DNA of 34,033 nt from Saprospiraceae bacterium (GTDB lineage: Bacteria > Bacteroidota > Bacteroidia > Chitinophagales > Saprospiraceae). The notes below the pieces were generated by a model. The model ran no database searches. It saw nothing but the letters and a program-made list of their open reading frames with translations, and was not told the DNA's origin. Within the stretch, counting starts at the first letter, position 1, and every line of letters starts with the position of its first letter. Shown one piece after another: positions 8,782 through 15,732 of this stretch. The stretch is from positions 1-34,033 of the forward strand of contig JAHDCQ010000021.1 of assembly GCA_020629845.1 (NCBI GenBank), read 5' to 3'. The position numbers and the translations under genes are program-made.

Positions 8782-10719
8782 TTAAAACTTCCATCTTCGG
8801 AAAGCTTCAATGGCTTCGTATTGCGATAACCCTAGGGCACGATATTGCGCGGCAGTCGCTTTGTTTCTATCCTCTGCACGTTCCCAAAATTCGCGCTCGT
8901 CATTGCCAGGGAAAGGCGGTGTGTCCTTCTGCGATTGGTGCATGAAAATAGCACGACGCTTTTTATATAGTTCCATCGGACTCAGCGGTACAGCCATCTC
9001 TATCTCGTGCACTGGCCATTCGTGCCATGCGCCTCGGTAGAGCCAAAGCCAACAATCATTCATCCATTTTTCCTTTTTCAGGGCTTCAAAAGCAGCAAAA
9101 ATGGCATTCAAACAAACGCGGTGCGTACCGTGTGGGTCAGCGAGGTCGCCTGCTGCATAGACTTGATGGGGTTTTATATCTTCTAATAATCCCTTAATGA
9201 TTTCAATATCTACTTTAGCAAGCGGTTTTTTGCGGGTCGTGCCAGTTTCATAAAAAGGCAAATCGAGAAAATGGATTTGTTTGTCCTTTAAGCCACAAAA
9301 ACGAGCCCCCGCCCGTGCTTCGCCTCGACGAATCATGCCTTTCACTTGCCGAATTTCAGGACTGTCTTTTTGTGCAGATTGGCTACGCAATTGCTTTGCT
9401 GCACGCTCTAGAGAAGTTTTATTTTCTTTATCTAAAAGCTCGAATGCTCCGCCAAATTCTTGCATCCACTCAATATAGCGCAGCGCATCATAGTCATGCA
9501 CAGCGATATTGCCCGATGTCTGATAAGCTACATGTACTTCATGCCCTTGCTCTACGAGACGCAAAAAAGTACCGCCCATCGAAATGACATCATCATCAGG
9601 ATGTGGGCTGAAAATGATGACCCGCTTTTTGGCTGGTGTTGCTCGTTCTGGACGGCGGCTATCATCGGCATTTGGCTTGCCACCTGGCCATCCTGTGATG
9701 GTATCTTGTAGCTGATTATGTACCTTGATATTGAGTTCGTAAGAGGATTTGTATTCGATGATTAAGTCGCTGAGATGATGCTCATTGTAGTCATTATCGG
9801 TGAGTAGCAAAATGCTTTTGCCCGTTTGTTGCGATAGCCAAATCACGGCTTGACTCATAAGGTCATCATTCCAATTACACATTCCGATGAGCCAAGGGGT
9901 TTTGACACGCGTAAGTTCTGTAGCCGCAGCTTTATCCACTATTACTTTCACATTCGGATGCTCCTGCAAAAAAGTAGAAGGAATATTGGTAGAAATCGGA
10001 CCTTCTACTGCTTTTTGTAAAATTGCTGCCTTGTGTTGTCCCCACGCCATTAGATAAACCGTGCGGGCTTTCATAATACTCGCAATCCCCATCGTGATGG
10101 CGCGATAAGGAACGGCTTCGGCAGTACCAAAATCTTTAATCGCATCGCGGCGAGTGATACCGTCCAAACGGACTAAGCGCGTAATAGAATCGCGCCAAGA
10201 ACCTGGTTCATTAAAACCAATATGTCCCGTACGCCCAATACCAAGCAACTGTATATCTATACCGCCTACTAAGTCAATTTTTTCTTCGTATTGTTTGCAA
10301 TATGCTTCCACTTCATCCATCTCGATAGTGCCGTCTGGGATATTGATATTTTTAGGATTAATATCAACATGATCGAAAAGGTACTCGTGCATAAATCGGA
10401 CATAGCTTTGCTGCGCTGTCGGACTCATGGGATAGTATTCATCCAAATTGAAGGTGATGACGTTGGAAAAGCTCAGGTCTTCTTCGCGGTGCATGCGCAC
10501 GAGTTCTTTATACACGCCTATCGGGGAAGAACCTGTAGCTAAACCCAGCACAATGCGCTCACCTTCTTGTTGTTTTTGCCGAATCGCTAAGGCAATAGAG
10601 CGCGCAATATGGATAGACGCATCTTTAGCATCTTCCCATATTTTCACGTGCACTTTTTCTACACTTTTTAACTGATATTTCAAGTTTTTTTGCATAACTG
10701 TTACCGTTGCTGACGACAT
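8782..10719 (-). CDS. nagB: NagB-like glucosamine-6-phosphate deaminase domain fused to PIG-L deacetylase domain
   Basis: 645 aa in two domains. Residues about 15-270 match NagB, which converts glucosamine-6-phosphate to fructose-6-phosphate and ammonia: phosphate loop GLATGSSPIGVYKEL, TFNLDEYYPM with nucleophile-equivalent Asp93, and GIGRTGHIGFNEP with His166 and Glu171. E. coli NagB has Asn-Asp before the GHI; here it is Arg163-Thr164, so the Asp141 partner of the catalytic relay is missing. Residues about 365-560 match the LmbE/PIG-L zinc deacetylases: SPHPDDD (His373, Asp375) and DPHGTHRVC (His530, His533). This two-domain form is known from Bacteroidota proteins annotated as deaminase-like. 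It follows the ROK kinase by 34 bp, so the two are very likely one operon handling an amino sugar or its N-acetyl form. Whether the deaminase half is active is open; the deacetylase half looks intact. It starts at ATG 10719. Confidence 0.92.
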   Translation of the reverse strand: MSSATVTVMQKNLKYQLKSVEKVHVKIWEDAKDASIHIARSIALAIRQKQQEGERIVLGLATGSSPIGVYKELVRMHREEDLSFSNVITFNLDEYYPMSPTAQQSYVRFMHEYLFDHVDINPKNINIPDGTIEMDEVEAYCKQYEEKIDLVGGIDIQLLGIGRTGHIGFNEPGSWRDSITRLVRLDGITRRDAIKDFGTAEAVPYRAITMGIASIMKARTVYLMAWGQHKAAILQKAVEGPISTNIPSTFLQEHPNVKVIVDKAAATELTRVKTPWLIGMCNWNDDLMSQAVIWLSQQTGKSILLLTDNDYNEHHLSDLIIEYKSSYELNIKVHNQLQDTITGWPGGKPNADDSRRPERATPAKKRVIIFSPHPDDDVISMGGTFLRLVEQGHEVHVAYQTSGNIAVHDYDALRYIEWMQEFGGAFELLDKENKTSLERAAKQLRSQSAQKDSPEIRQVKGMIRRGEARAGARFCGLKDKQIHFLDLPFYETGTTRKKPLAKVDIEIIKGLLEDIKPHQVYAAGDLADPHGTHRVCLNAIFAAFEALKKEKWMNDCWLWLYRGAWHEWPVHEIEMAVPLSPMELYKKRRAIFMHQSQKDTPPFPGNDEREFWERAEDRNKATAAQYRALGLSQYEAIEAFRRWKF

Positions 10720-10753
10720 AAGGATAGATTTTTTGCCTCTTTAAAAGCATATT

Positions 10754-11719
10754 TTAAGAATGACTATAAAGAGGATTATTTGCTTTTATATTATTGAATA
10801 CCAAAGAAGCCGCCCCCAAAAGCGCAGCTTCATTCGTATCGAGTAATGATGTAACTACCTTGATTTGATTTCGGAAAGCGGGTAATAAATCGCGTTCCAT
10901 TTGTGCAATGGTCGGACGTAACAGCACATCTTTTGCACTAGCCAAGCCTCCAGCCAAAATCACGCCTTCTGGCTCGAACGTCATGCCGAGTTCCGCTATT
11001 TTTCGCCCTAATATTTTAGCTGTATACTCAAAAGCAGCTAAGGCAAGAGCATCGCCTTGTTTTGCTGCTTCAAAAATGGCTTTCGATGTCAGTTTGGCAA
11101 AAGAAATAGTACGCAAACTACTTTCTAATTGCATATCTGCCATCAACTGGAAAACGGTACGCTTAATACCTGTAGCAGAAACATAGGTTTCCAAACATCC
11201 TTTTTTTCCGCACTTGCAAACTCTCCCGTTTTCTTTAATGACCGCATGTCCCAATTCGCCTGCTTGTCCATTGCTGCCGCGCACTATCTCATTATTCAGT
11301 ACTATCCCACAACCTAAGCCCGTGCCAAGCGTCAGCACAATATAATTCCGCATTCCTTTTGCCAAACCGAACAAGCCCTCCCCTAAGGCCGCCGTACTTC
11401 CGTCCTTAATTAAAAAAGTGGAGAGGGCGTACTTGGTCTCTAATATCTTCACGATTTCTACGCGCTCTGAGAATGGTAAATTGGTAGCTCCTACAATGGC
11501 ATCAGCTCTGCAACTTGGCGCACCGATTCCGATGCCTTGTGTTTCAGGATAGGCTTGGAGTAAAGGCATGATAGCATGAAATAGCACTTCAAAAAAATCG
11601 GCTTCATTCTTGCACACTTTTGTGTTCAAGCGGTGATTTTCTACAATTTTGTACTGCGAATCTACCATCGCTAACTTGGTAGATGTGCCGCCGATATCTA
11701 TGCTTAATGCTGTTTTCAA
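10754..11719 (-). CDS. ROK family sugar kinase (glucokinase/amino-sugar kinase type)
   Basis: 321 aa. The ATP phosphate loop is SIDIGGTSTKLA, with LTLGTGLGCGIVL as the second phosphate motif. The zinc site is His158 (GELGH) plus Cys168, Cys170 and Cys175 (CKCGKKGC). The catalytic aspartate is Asp106, but its surroundings are KDGSTAALGE instead of the common ENDANAAALGE. No N-terminal helix-turn-helix is present, so it is a kinase rather than a NagC/Mlc-type repressor. TTG 11719 must be the start, because the frame has no ATG before the nucleotide loop. It is first in a probable operon with the NagB-PIG-L gene 34 bp downstream, so glucosamine or N-acetylglucosamine is a reasonable substrate, though glucose is possible. 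A -7 box about 220 bp upstream overlaps a palindromic operator-like region. Confidence 0.92.
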   Translation of the reverse strand: MKTALSIDIGGTSTKLAMVDSQYKIVENHRLNTKVCKNEADFFEVLFHAIMPLLQAYPETQGIGIGAPSCRADAIVGATNLPFSERVEIVKILETKYALSTFLIKDGSTAALGEGLFGLAKGMRNYIVLTLGTGLGCGIVLNNEIVRGSNGQAGELGHAVIKENGRVCKCGKKGCLETYVSATGIKRTVFQLMADMQLESSLRTISFAKLTSKAIFEAAKQGDALALAAFEYTAKILGRKIAELGMTFEPEGVILAGGLASAKDVLLRPTIAQMERDLLPAFRNQIKVVTSLLDTNEAALLGAASLVFNNIKANNPLYSHS

Positions 11720-11735
11720 ACTACCTGATTTAATA

Positions 11736-11898
11736 AGAAGCAGTTTTACAACCTCTACTTGTTTTTCTGCGTCCCTCTTTTTTCGTCTATTTCTCGATTT
11801 TTTTCGCTCCGTAACTCGGCTATGCAGCTCAAAAAATCAAAAAATAGACAAAAAAATAGCGGGCTGAAATTCCAATCATAGGTTGTAAAACTACTTCT
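11736..11898. repeat. 163-bp imperfect palindrome (MITE/REP-like)
   Basis: The terminal 19-nt inverted repeats are AGAAGCAGTTTTACAACCT (11736-11754) and the complement of AGGTTGTAAAACTACTTCT (11880-11898), with one mismatch. A second nested 19-nt pair (11785-11803 and 11831-11849) matches at 17 of 19. The centre carries GCTC, GTAAC and GCTATGC (11819-11825). There is no clear target-site duplication and no ORF. It would lie in the 5' UTR of the ROK-NagB operon if the promoter at 11940-11947 is used. It makes up much of the 398-bp gap 11720-12117. Confidence 0.7.
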
Positions 11899-11939
11899 AG
11901 AGACTGCGTAGAAATTCGAAAATTATTCCTTTGATATTA

Positions 11940-11947
11940 CAAACTTA
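11940..11947 (-). promoter_or_regulatory. Putative -7 element for the ROK-NagB operon
   Basis: The minus strand reads TAAGTTTG, matching TAnnTTTG. The expected -33 position (about 11967-11970) falls inside the left arm of the palindromic site 11966-12001 and has no clear TTG, which would suit a promoter that needs or is blocked by a bound regulator. The implied leader is about 215 nt. Confidence 0.45.
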
Positions 11948-11965
11948 GGAAAAAATATTTGATTA

Positions 11966-12001
11966 TGTGTGCGAACACACTATAAAATGTGTTCGCACAC
12001 A
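11966..12001. promoter_or_regulatory. Paired operator-like palindrome
   Basis: TGTGTGCGAACACA (11966-11979) and its exact complement TGTGTTCGCACACA (11988-12001) are separated by CTATAAAA. Each arm is itself nearly palindromic (TGTGTkCGmACACA), so this can be read as two tandem 14-bp operators whose starts are 22 bp apart, about two helical turns. No T-tract follows, so a terminator is unlikely. It lies between the divergent ROK-NagB operon and the Uma2 gene, over the probable -33 region of the former. The regulator is unknown; the shape resembles LacI/GntR-type sites. Confidence 0.6.
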
Positions 12002-12065
12002 CCAATTATTTTCTTGAAAAGAATATTTATCACTCTTTGCCGATTCTTTAGGTACAGAAATCGTG

Positions 12066-12099
12066 TTTGAATAAATCCAAGAAAAAAGGCGTATCTTTG
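12066..12099 (+). promoter_or_regulatory. Promoter for the Uma2 gene
   Basis: TTTG (12066-12069) and TATCTTTG (12092-12099, matching TAnnTTTG) are 22 nt apart. A start about 7 nt further on would leave a very short 5' UTR before ATG 12118. Confidence 0.6.
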
Positions 12100-12117
12100 A
12101 AAGCAAAGGAATAGTAC

Positions 12118-12771
12118 ATGACAGCAAGATTGATTACAAAAAATGAATCCAAAGAAGATACAGTCAAGCTGTACACCCTAGAGGAGTATTTTTTGCTCGA
12201 AGAAACTGCACCCTATAAAAATGAATTTAATAATGGTAAAATAGTCCCAATGGCTGGCGGCACTTACAATCACAATACCATCTCAGGCACTATTTACGCG
12301 CTACTATTTATGCTTTTCTTCGATTCAGAACAGCAAATAGGAATCTATAATAGTGACCAGAAAGTATACATTAAAGATTATAGTAGAGGAACATATACCG
12401 ATACTTTTGCGGTAGTGGGCAAGGAAGAAATGTATAAAGGCGGTAACCAAGCCATTGTAAATCCAACACTAATTGTCGAGGTTTCCTCTGATTCTACTGA
12501 AAAGTTTGATAGGACAGCGAAGTTCAGAATGTATCAATCCTTGCCTTCTTTCCAAGAATATGTCATTGTAAGCCAAACGATGCCTATTGTTGAAGTCTTT
12601 CACAAAATAGACGACAACAAATGGCAAATGACTTCTTATGTTGGACTAGATAAAACGGTGAGGTTTGAAACACTCCATGTAGAATTAAAAATGTCGGATA
12701 TTTACAAAAAAGCCAAAAACCTACAAGACCCACAATCTGCTATTGACTTTCCAGAGGGAGAAGGAGAATAA
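12118..12771 (+). CDS. Uma2 family PD-(D/E)XK nuclease-like protein
   Basis: 217 aa. It matches the Uma2 (DUF820) family, a restriction-endonuclease fold abundant in cyanobacteria and many Bacteroidota, whose cellular function is not settled. Visible signature: YTLEEYFLLEE at the N-terminus, KNEFNNGKIVPMAGGTYNHN, the acidic YTDTFAVV strand, then NPTLIVEVSSDSTEKFDRTAKFRMY with the E-x-x-S core and a downstream Lys, and SFQEYVIVSQ. It belongs to the PTLIVEVxSxSTE..DR subtype, unlike the pair at 30237-31503. The start ATG 12118 sits about 19 nt after a good -7 box. It stands alone, divergent from the ROK-NagB operon, and a hairpin follows the stop. No partner methylase or toxin-antitoxin gene is adjacent. 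Confidence 0.88.
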   Translation: MTARLITKNESKEDTVKLYTLEEYFLLEETAPYKNEFNNGKIVPMAGGTYNHNTISGTIYALLFMLFFDSEQQIGIYNSDQKVYIKDYSRGTYTDTFAVVGKEEMYKGGNQAIVNPTLIVEVSSDSTEKFDRTAKFRMYQSLPSFQEYVIVSQTMPIVEVFHKIDDNKWQMTSYVGLDKTVRFETLHVELKMSDIYKKAKNLQDPQSAIDFPEGEGE

Positions 12772-12802
12772 GAAAACTAAATTGTTTTTTGTAGAGCAAT
12801 TT

Positions 12803-12837
12803 GATGGCTTGTATAAATTCCAGCTATACAAGCCATC
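12803..12837. terminator. Hairpin between convergent genes
   Basis: A 13-bp perfect stem, GATGGCTTGTATA (12803-12815) with its complement (12825-12837) and a 9-nt loop, is followed on the plus strand by ACTATTTTTA. It lies between the Uma2 and glycerol-facilitator stop codons. Confidence 0.7.
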
Positions 12838-12852
12838 ACTATTTTTAAGCCA

Positions 12853-13593
12853 TTAAGCACCCGCCAACATATAAAGCCCAGCCGCCAAAGCCGCGCCTGC
12901 TAATGGGCCAAATAGCGGTATCCAAGCATAACCCCAGTCACTATCGCGTTTTTTGCCCAAGGGAAGAATTTGGTGCATCAGTCTTGGGATTAAATCACGA
13001 GTTGGGTTGATGGCATAGCCCGTTGTGCCACCCAAGCCCATACCAATTACCGTCACGAATAGCGCAATGGGGAGTGCGCCCACCGAACCGAGTCCGACCA
13101 AGACTTCTTTTGAATCAGCAGAAGTGAATGTTCCATTAGTAATATAAAAAACGCCGAGCATTAAGACTAGCGTACCCAACAACTCTGATAGAAAATTCGG
13201 TACTGGATTCCTGATTTCGGCGCCTGTGGCGAAGGTACCAAGCTTTGCGTCTAAATTTTCTGTAGCTACAAAATGGTCTCGATACATCAGCCATACGCCT
13301 AGCGCACCTAGTGCAGCTCCTATGATTTGTGCCACGATATAGCCGCCTACTGAAGACCATGCGAATTTGCCTGTCATTGCCAAGCCCAGCGTCACCGCAG
13401 GATTGAGATGCGCGCCGCTATACGGGCCAGCTACCACTACGCCTACGTATACCGCCAAACCCCAAGCAAAATTGATGAGCAACCAACCGCCATCGTTGCC
13501 TTTGGTTTTGTCAAGCACTACATTGGCGACTACGCCACACCCTAATAAAATCAATAGAAAGGTTCCGATAATCTCTGCATGGAAAGCTGTCAT
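12853..13593 (-). CDS. glpF: MIP family glycerol facilitator (aquaglyceroporin)
   Basis: 246 aa inner-membrane channel with six predicted membrane helices and two re-entrant half-helices. The first pore motif is AHLNPAVTLG (Asn64-Pro65-Ala66). The second is GYAINPTRDL (Asn196-Pro197-Thr198-Arg199-Asp200), where Ala is replaced by Thr. Asp200 after the conserved Arg is typical of glycerol-conducting members rather than strict water channels. No glycerol kinase or glycerol-3-phosphate dehydrogenase is adjacent, so substrate assignment rests on the pore motif. It starts at ATG 13593. The probable promoter (13715-13722) leaves a leader of roughly 115 nt that contains a 17-bp perfect hairpin, so leader folding may affect expression. 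Confidence 0.93.
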   Translation of the reverse strand: MTAFHAEIIGTFLLILLGCGVVANVVLDKTKGNDGGWLLINFAWGLAVYVGVVVAGPYSGAHLNPAVTLGLAMTGKFAWSSVGGYIVAQIIGAALGALGVWLMYRDHFVATENLDAKLGTFATGAEIRNPVPNFLSELLGTLVLMLGVFYITNGTFTSADSKEVLVGLGSVGALPIALFVTVIGMGLGGTTGYAINPTRDLIPRLMHQILPLGKKRDSDWGYAWIPLFGPLAGAALAAGLYMLAGA

Positions 13594-13607
13594 GTTCGTT
13601 TTGTTTT

Positions 13608-13700
13608 TAGTCTTTAGCGCGCTTGCTTTGCAAGCTTTTAGTCTTTGGTCTTTAGCTATATGCTGCCCAAACTAAAGACCAAAGACTAACTCCTAAAGAC
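13608..13700. repeat. Word-repeat hairpin in the glpF leader
   Basis: A 17-bp perfect stem joins 13639-13655 and 13672-13688 (loop 16 nt). An outer 8-bp pair GTCTTTAG (13610-13617) / CTAAAGAC (13693-13700) and a small CTTGC/GCAAG stem also occur. The arms are built from repeats of the word TAGTCTTT/GGTCTTTAG. No T-tract suits a simple terminator. Confidence 0.7.
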
Positions 13701-13714
13701 CAATTAAAGATGCT

Positions 13715-13722
13715 CAAAAGTA
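13715..13722 (-). promoter_or_regulatory. Putative -7 element for glpF
   Basis: The minus strand reads TACTTTTG, matching TAnnTTTG, just downstream of the rhodanese stop codon. No TTG is found at the right -33 distance. Confidence 0.45.
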
Positions 13723-13739
13723 AAATATTCTCCCTGAAA

Positions 13740-14042
13740 TCAGGCTAAAAACAAATGCAAAATCCCATCTTGGAGGTTATAAAAATCGGCTTCGGGTAGG
13801 CGCGGTGCTAGGCGTTGAATGGCTAATTGGGAACGTATGCCCCGTTTGCAGTATACCACAATGGGTATGCTAGTATCTAAGCGGTCGGTTTGTCGAAAGA
13901 GGACGCTCATCGGTATCAAGTCTCCGCCGATATTATAGGCTTCATGCTCATTCAGTTCGCGTACATCTATGAGTTGAAAGTCTTTGCCTTCGGCTTGCCA
14001 TGCTTTGAGTTCTTTGTATGTGAGTTGCTGGATACTATTCAT
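13740..14042 (-). CDS. Single-domain rhodanese-like sulfurtransferase
   Basis: 100 aa, one rhodanese domain. LIDVRELNEHEAYNIGGDLIPM and the active-site loop YCKRGIRS with Cys65 are clear. Such proteins accept a sulfane sulfur as a cysteine persulfide in the cytoplasm; partner and acceptor are unknown here. It has no signal peptide. Its ATG (14042-14040) overlaps the TGA of the preceding helical-repeat gene (14041-14039) as ATGA, so the two genes are translationally coupled and co-transcribed. Confidence 0.93.
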   Translation of the reverse strand: MNSIQQLTYKELKAWQAEGKDFQLIDVRELNEHEAYNIGGDLIPMSVLFRQTDRLDTSIPIVVYCKRGIRSQLAIQRLAPRLPEADFYNLQDGILHLFLA

Positions 14043-15484
14043 TTGGTCAATAATTTATGTTGTTCTAATAGCCAGCCTTTATTGGCGAGCGGCGAGGTTG
14101 CAGCGAGTTGTTCGCCAAGCTGTGCGAGTTTGCTGGCTACATTCGACTTTGGACTAATTTTTAAATCGTAGAGTTTTTTCACCAATTTCAAAAAATTCAC
14201 ATAGTTTGAGCGATGATAGTCGCTGAGTTCACGGCTGCGACGTAGTAAACTTTTGGTCGCATTCACCAAAGGATAAAAGGCTTCCACCTCATCCAATTCA
14301 TAATAGACCTTCAATAAAATCAACTTCGCGGAAGCATGATAAAAAATATCCGTAAATTCCACTTGATGTAGAAATTCCAGCGTTTTTTCATGTTCACCTT
14401 TTGCGAAATAGAGCGCGGCAAGCTGATAGTCTACGGTATTTTGGCGTTCTGCTTCCAAGAGTTCGCCTTGATGTTTTTTTATGAATTGCTCCGTCCAAGC
14501 GTACTCCCCTATCCGCATACCTGCTGTGGTGGCATTCATAAAACTCCACTTCGTGAGGTAGCCTTGCTGCAAAAGTAAATTCTGCTCATCCAAGGCCTGA
14601 TAAATGGCGACCATTTCTTTATAATAGGCAATTTGTCCAAAATTCACCTGCCGAATACAGTAATTGAGCATATAGGTATAGATATTTCGGACTTCATCGG
14701 GTGGTAGCAAGGCTTGATGTTCTGTTAGCAGCTTACGCAAAGCATGGTACTTTCCCTCATCGGGAGTTTCCAGAAAAAGATAGGTTTGATGAAAAATTTG
14801 CAATGCTGGATAAGCCGTATACTTTTCAGGATATTGCTTATAAAACGCCAAAAAATCGTCCAAAAAATCGCTACTATACTTCCCGCCTAGCACCGCCGAA
14901 CGATTGACCATCTCGCAAGCATTGCGTAGCTTATGACTCCAATAATAGACATCTAATCTATCGCTGGTGTATTGTAAGTTTTCGTCATAGCTCAATTTAT
15001 TCAGTTTGCTTTGTGTAAAAGCATAATAATTCAATTGCTCATACAATAAGGATTCGGCTCTATAAAAATCAATACTTTGATGCGCCTCTTTTTGCCGCAG
15101 TTGTTCCACCCGCCGCACTACCCTAGGAATAGGGCGTTGTAGATTGCGTTTCAGTAAAGCTTCCAATAGTGTAATATATTGCTGCATAGGCGTACTTTGC
15201 TGCTGCACATAAGTGAGGTAGCCATACAGTAATTGCAATAAATCAGAAATGACATTATTCAAGCGTACTTCCCGATAATTATCATCCTGAAAGAGTAATT
15301 GATATACATAGGGCTTTTCTAAATACGAATGTTGGAAACTCGGCGCGTACCGCAAAACATGGCTACATAGCTGCCGTACCTTTTCATTTTTATTAAAAAA
15401 AGGCGAATAAACGTAGTTTTTGAACTGTACGCGCTCTTTTTCGGAGAGTGCTGCTAAAATTTCTATGAGAATTGTTTTCTGCAA
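14039..15484 (-). CDS. All-helical repeat protein of unknown function
   Basis: 481 aa. I do not recognise a named domain. The sequence is strongly helical with regularly spaced Tyr/Leu-rich segments resembling degenerate TPR or similar repeats, for example QIAYYKEMVAIYQALDEQN, LAALYFAKGEHEKTLEFLHQVE and LILLKVYYELDEVEAFYPLVNATK. There is no signal peptide or membrane span, so it is probably a cytoplasmic scaffold. Proteins of this length and look are common in Saprospiria-like genomes, usually as hypothetical proteins. The frame has no early ATG; TTG 15484 (TTG CAG AAA ACA) is the best start. It overlaps the rhodanese gene by 4 nt, the strongest clue to its role, but a joint function cannot be inferred. 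Confidence 0.82.
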   Translation of the reverse strand: MQKTILIEILAALSEKERVQFKNYVYSPFFNKNEKVRQLCSHVLRYAPSFQHSYLEKPYVYQLLFQDDNYREVRLNNVISDLLQLLYGYLTYVQQQSTPMQQYITLLEALLKRNLQRPIPRVVRRVEQLRQKEAHQSIDFYRAESLLYEQLNYYAFTQSKLNKLSYDENLQYTSDRLDVYYWSHKLRNACEMVNRSAVLGGKYSSDFLDDFLAFYKQYPEKYTAYPALQIFHQTYLFLETPDEGKYHALRKLLTEHQALLPPDEVRNIYTYMLNYCIRQVNFGQIAYYKEMVAIYQALDEQNLLLQQGYLTKWSFMNATTAGMRIGEYAWTEQFIKKHQGELLEAERQNTVDYQLAALYFAKGEHEKTLEFLHQVEFTDIFYHASAKLILLKVYYELDEVEAFYPLVNATKSLLRRSRELSDYHRSNYVNFLKLVKKLYDLKISPKSNVASKLAQLGEQLAATSPLANKGWLLEQHKLLTK

Positions 15485-15641
15485 AAATCTATATTTAGAT
15501 TTATATGTATTTATTTTTAAAAACGTAAAAAATTGAAAAACAATATTTTAAAAATATCAGTTTCGTAAATTTACAAAAAATGAATCTATTATATATCTAT
15601 AAATGCCCGAAAATGTAGTTTTTAATCCCTCGCACTCCCTC

Positions 15642-15649
15642 TACTTTTG
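15642..15649 (+). promoter_or_regulatory. -7 element for the cohesin-like gene
   Basis: TACTTTTG matches TAnnTTTG. It lies 2 nt before an upstream in-frame ATG (15652), which would therefore fall at or before the transcript start and could hardly be used. This supports translation from ATG 15733, about 75 nt into the transcript. Confidence 0.55.
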
Positions 15650-15732
15650 TAATGCAAACGGATTTTAACCATTACACACAAATATTCTTTGCCAACTTTG
15701 GTAGCAAAGAATCTACAACAACTATCATCCGC

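Noticed and set aside
8546-8945. Two short plus-strand ORFs upstream of and overlapping the NagB fusion 3' end
   Set aside because: No recognisable features and overlap with a certain gene; the 8494-8781 gap holds only a 7-bp stem (8652-8681).
11966-12001. Reading the 14-bp palindrome as a terminator
   Set aside because: No T-tract on either side, and each arm is itself palindromic, which fits an operator better.
13136-13360. Minus-strand ORF inside glpF in another frame
   Set aside because: Shadow of the membrane-protein gene; composition follows the glpF codons.
15652-15732. N-terminal extension of the cohesin-like protein from ATG 15652
   Set aside because: The -7 box ends 2 nt before this ATG and the signal peptide starts at 15733.
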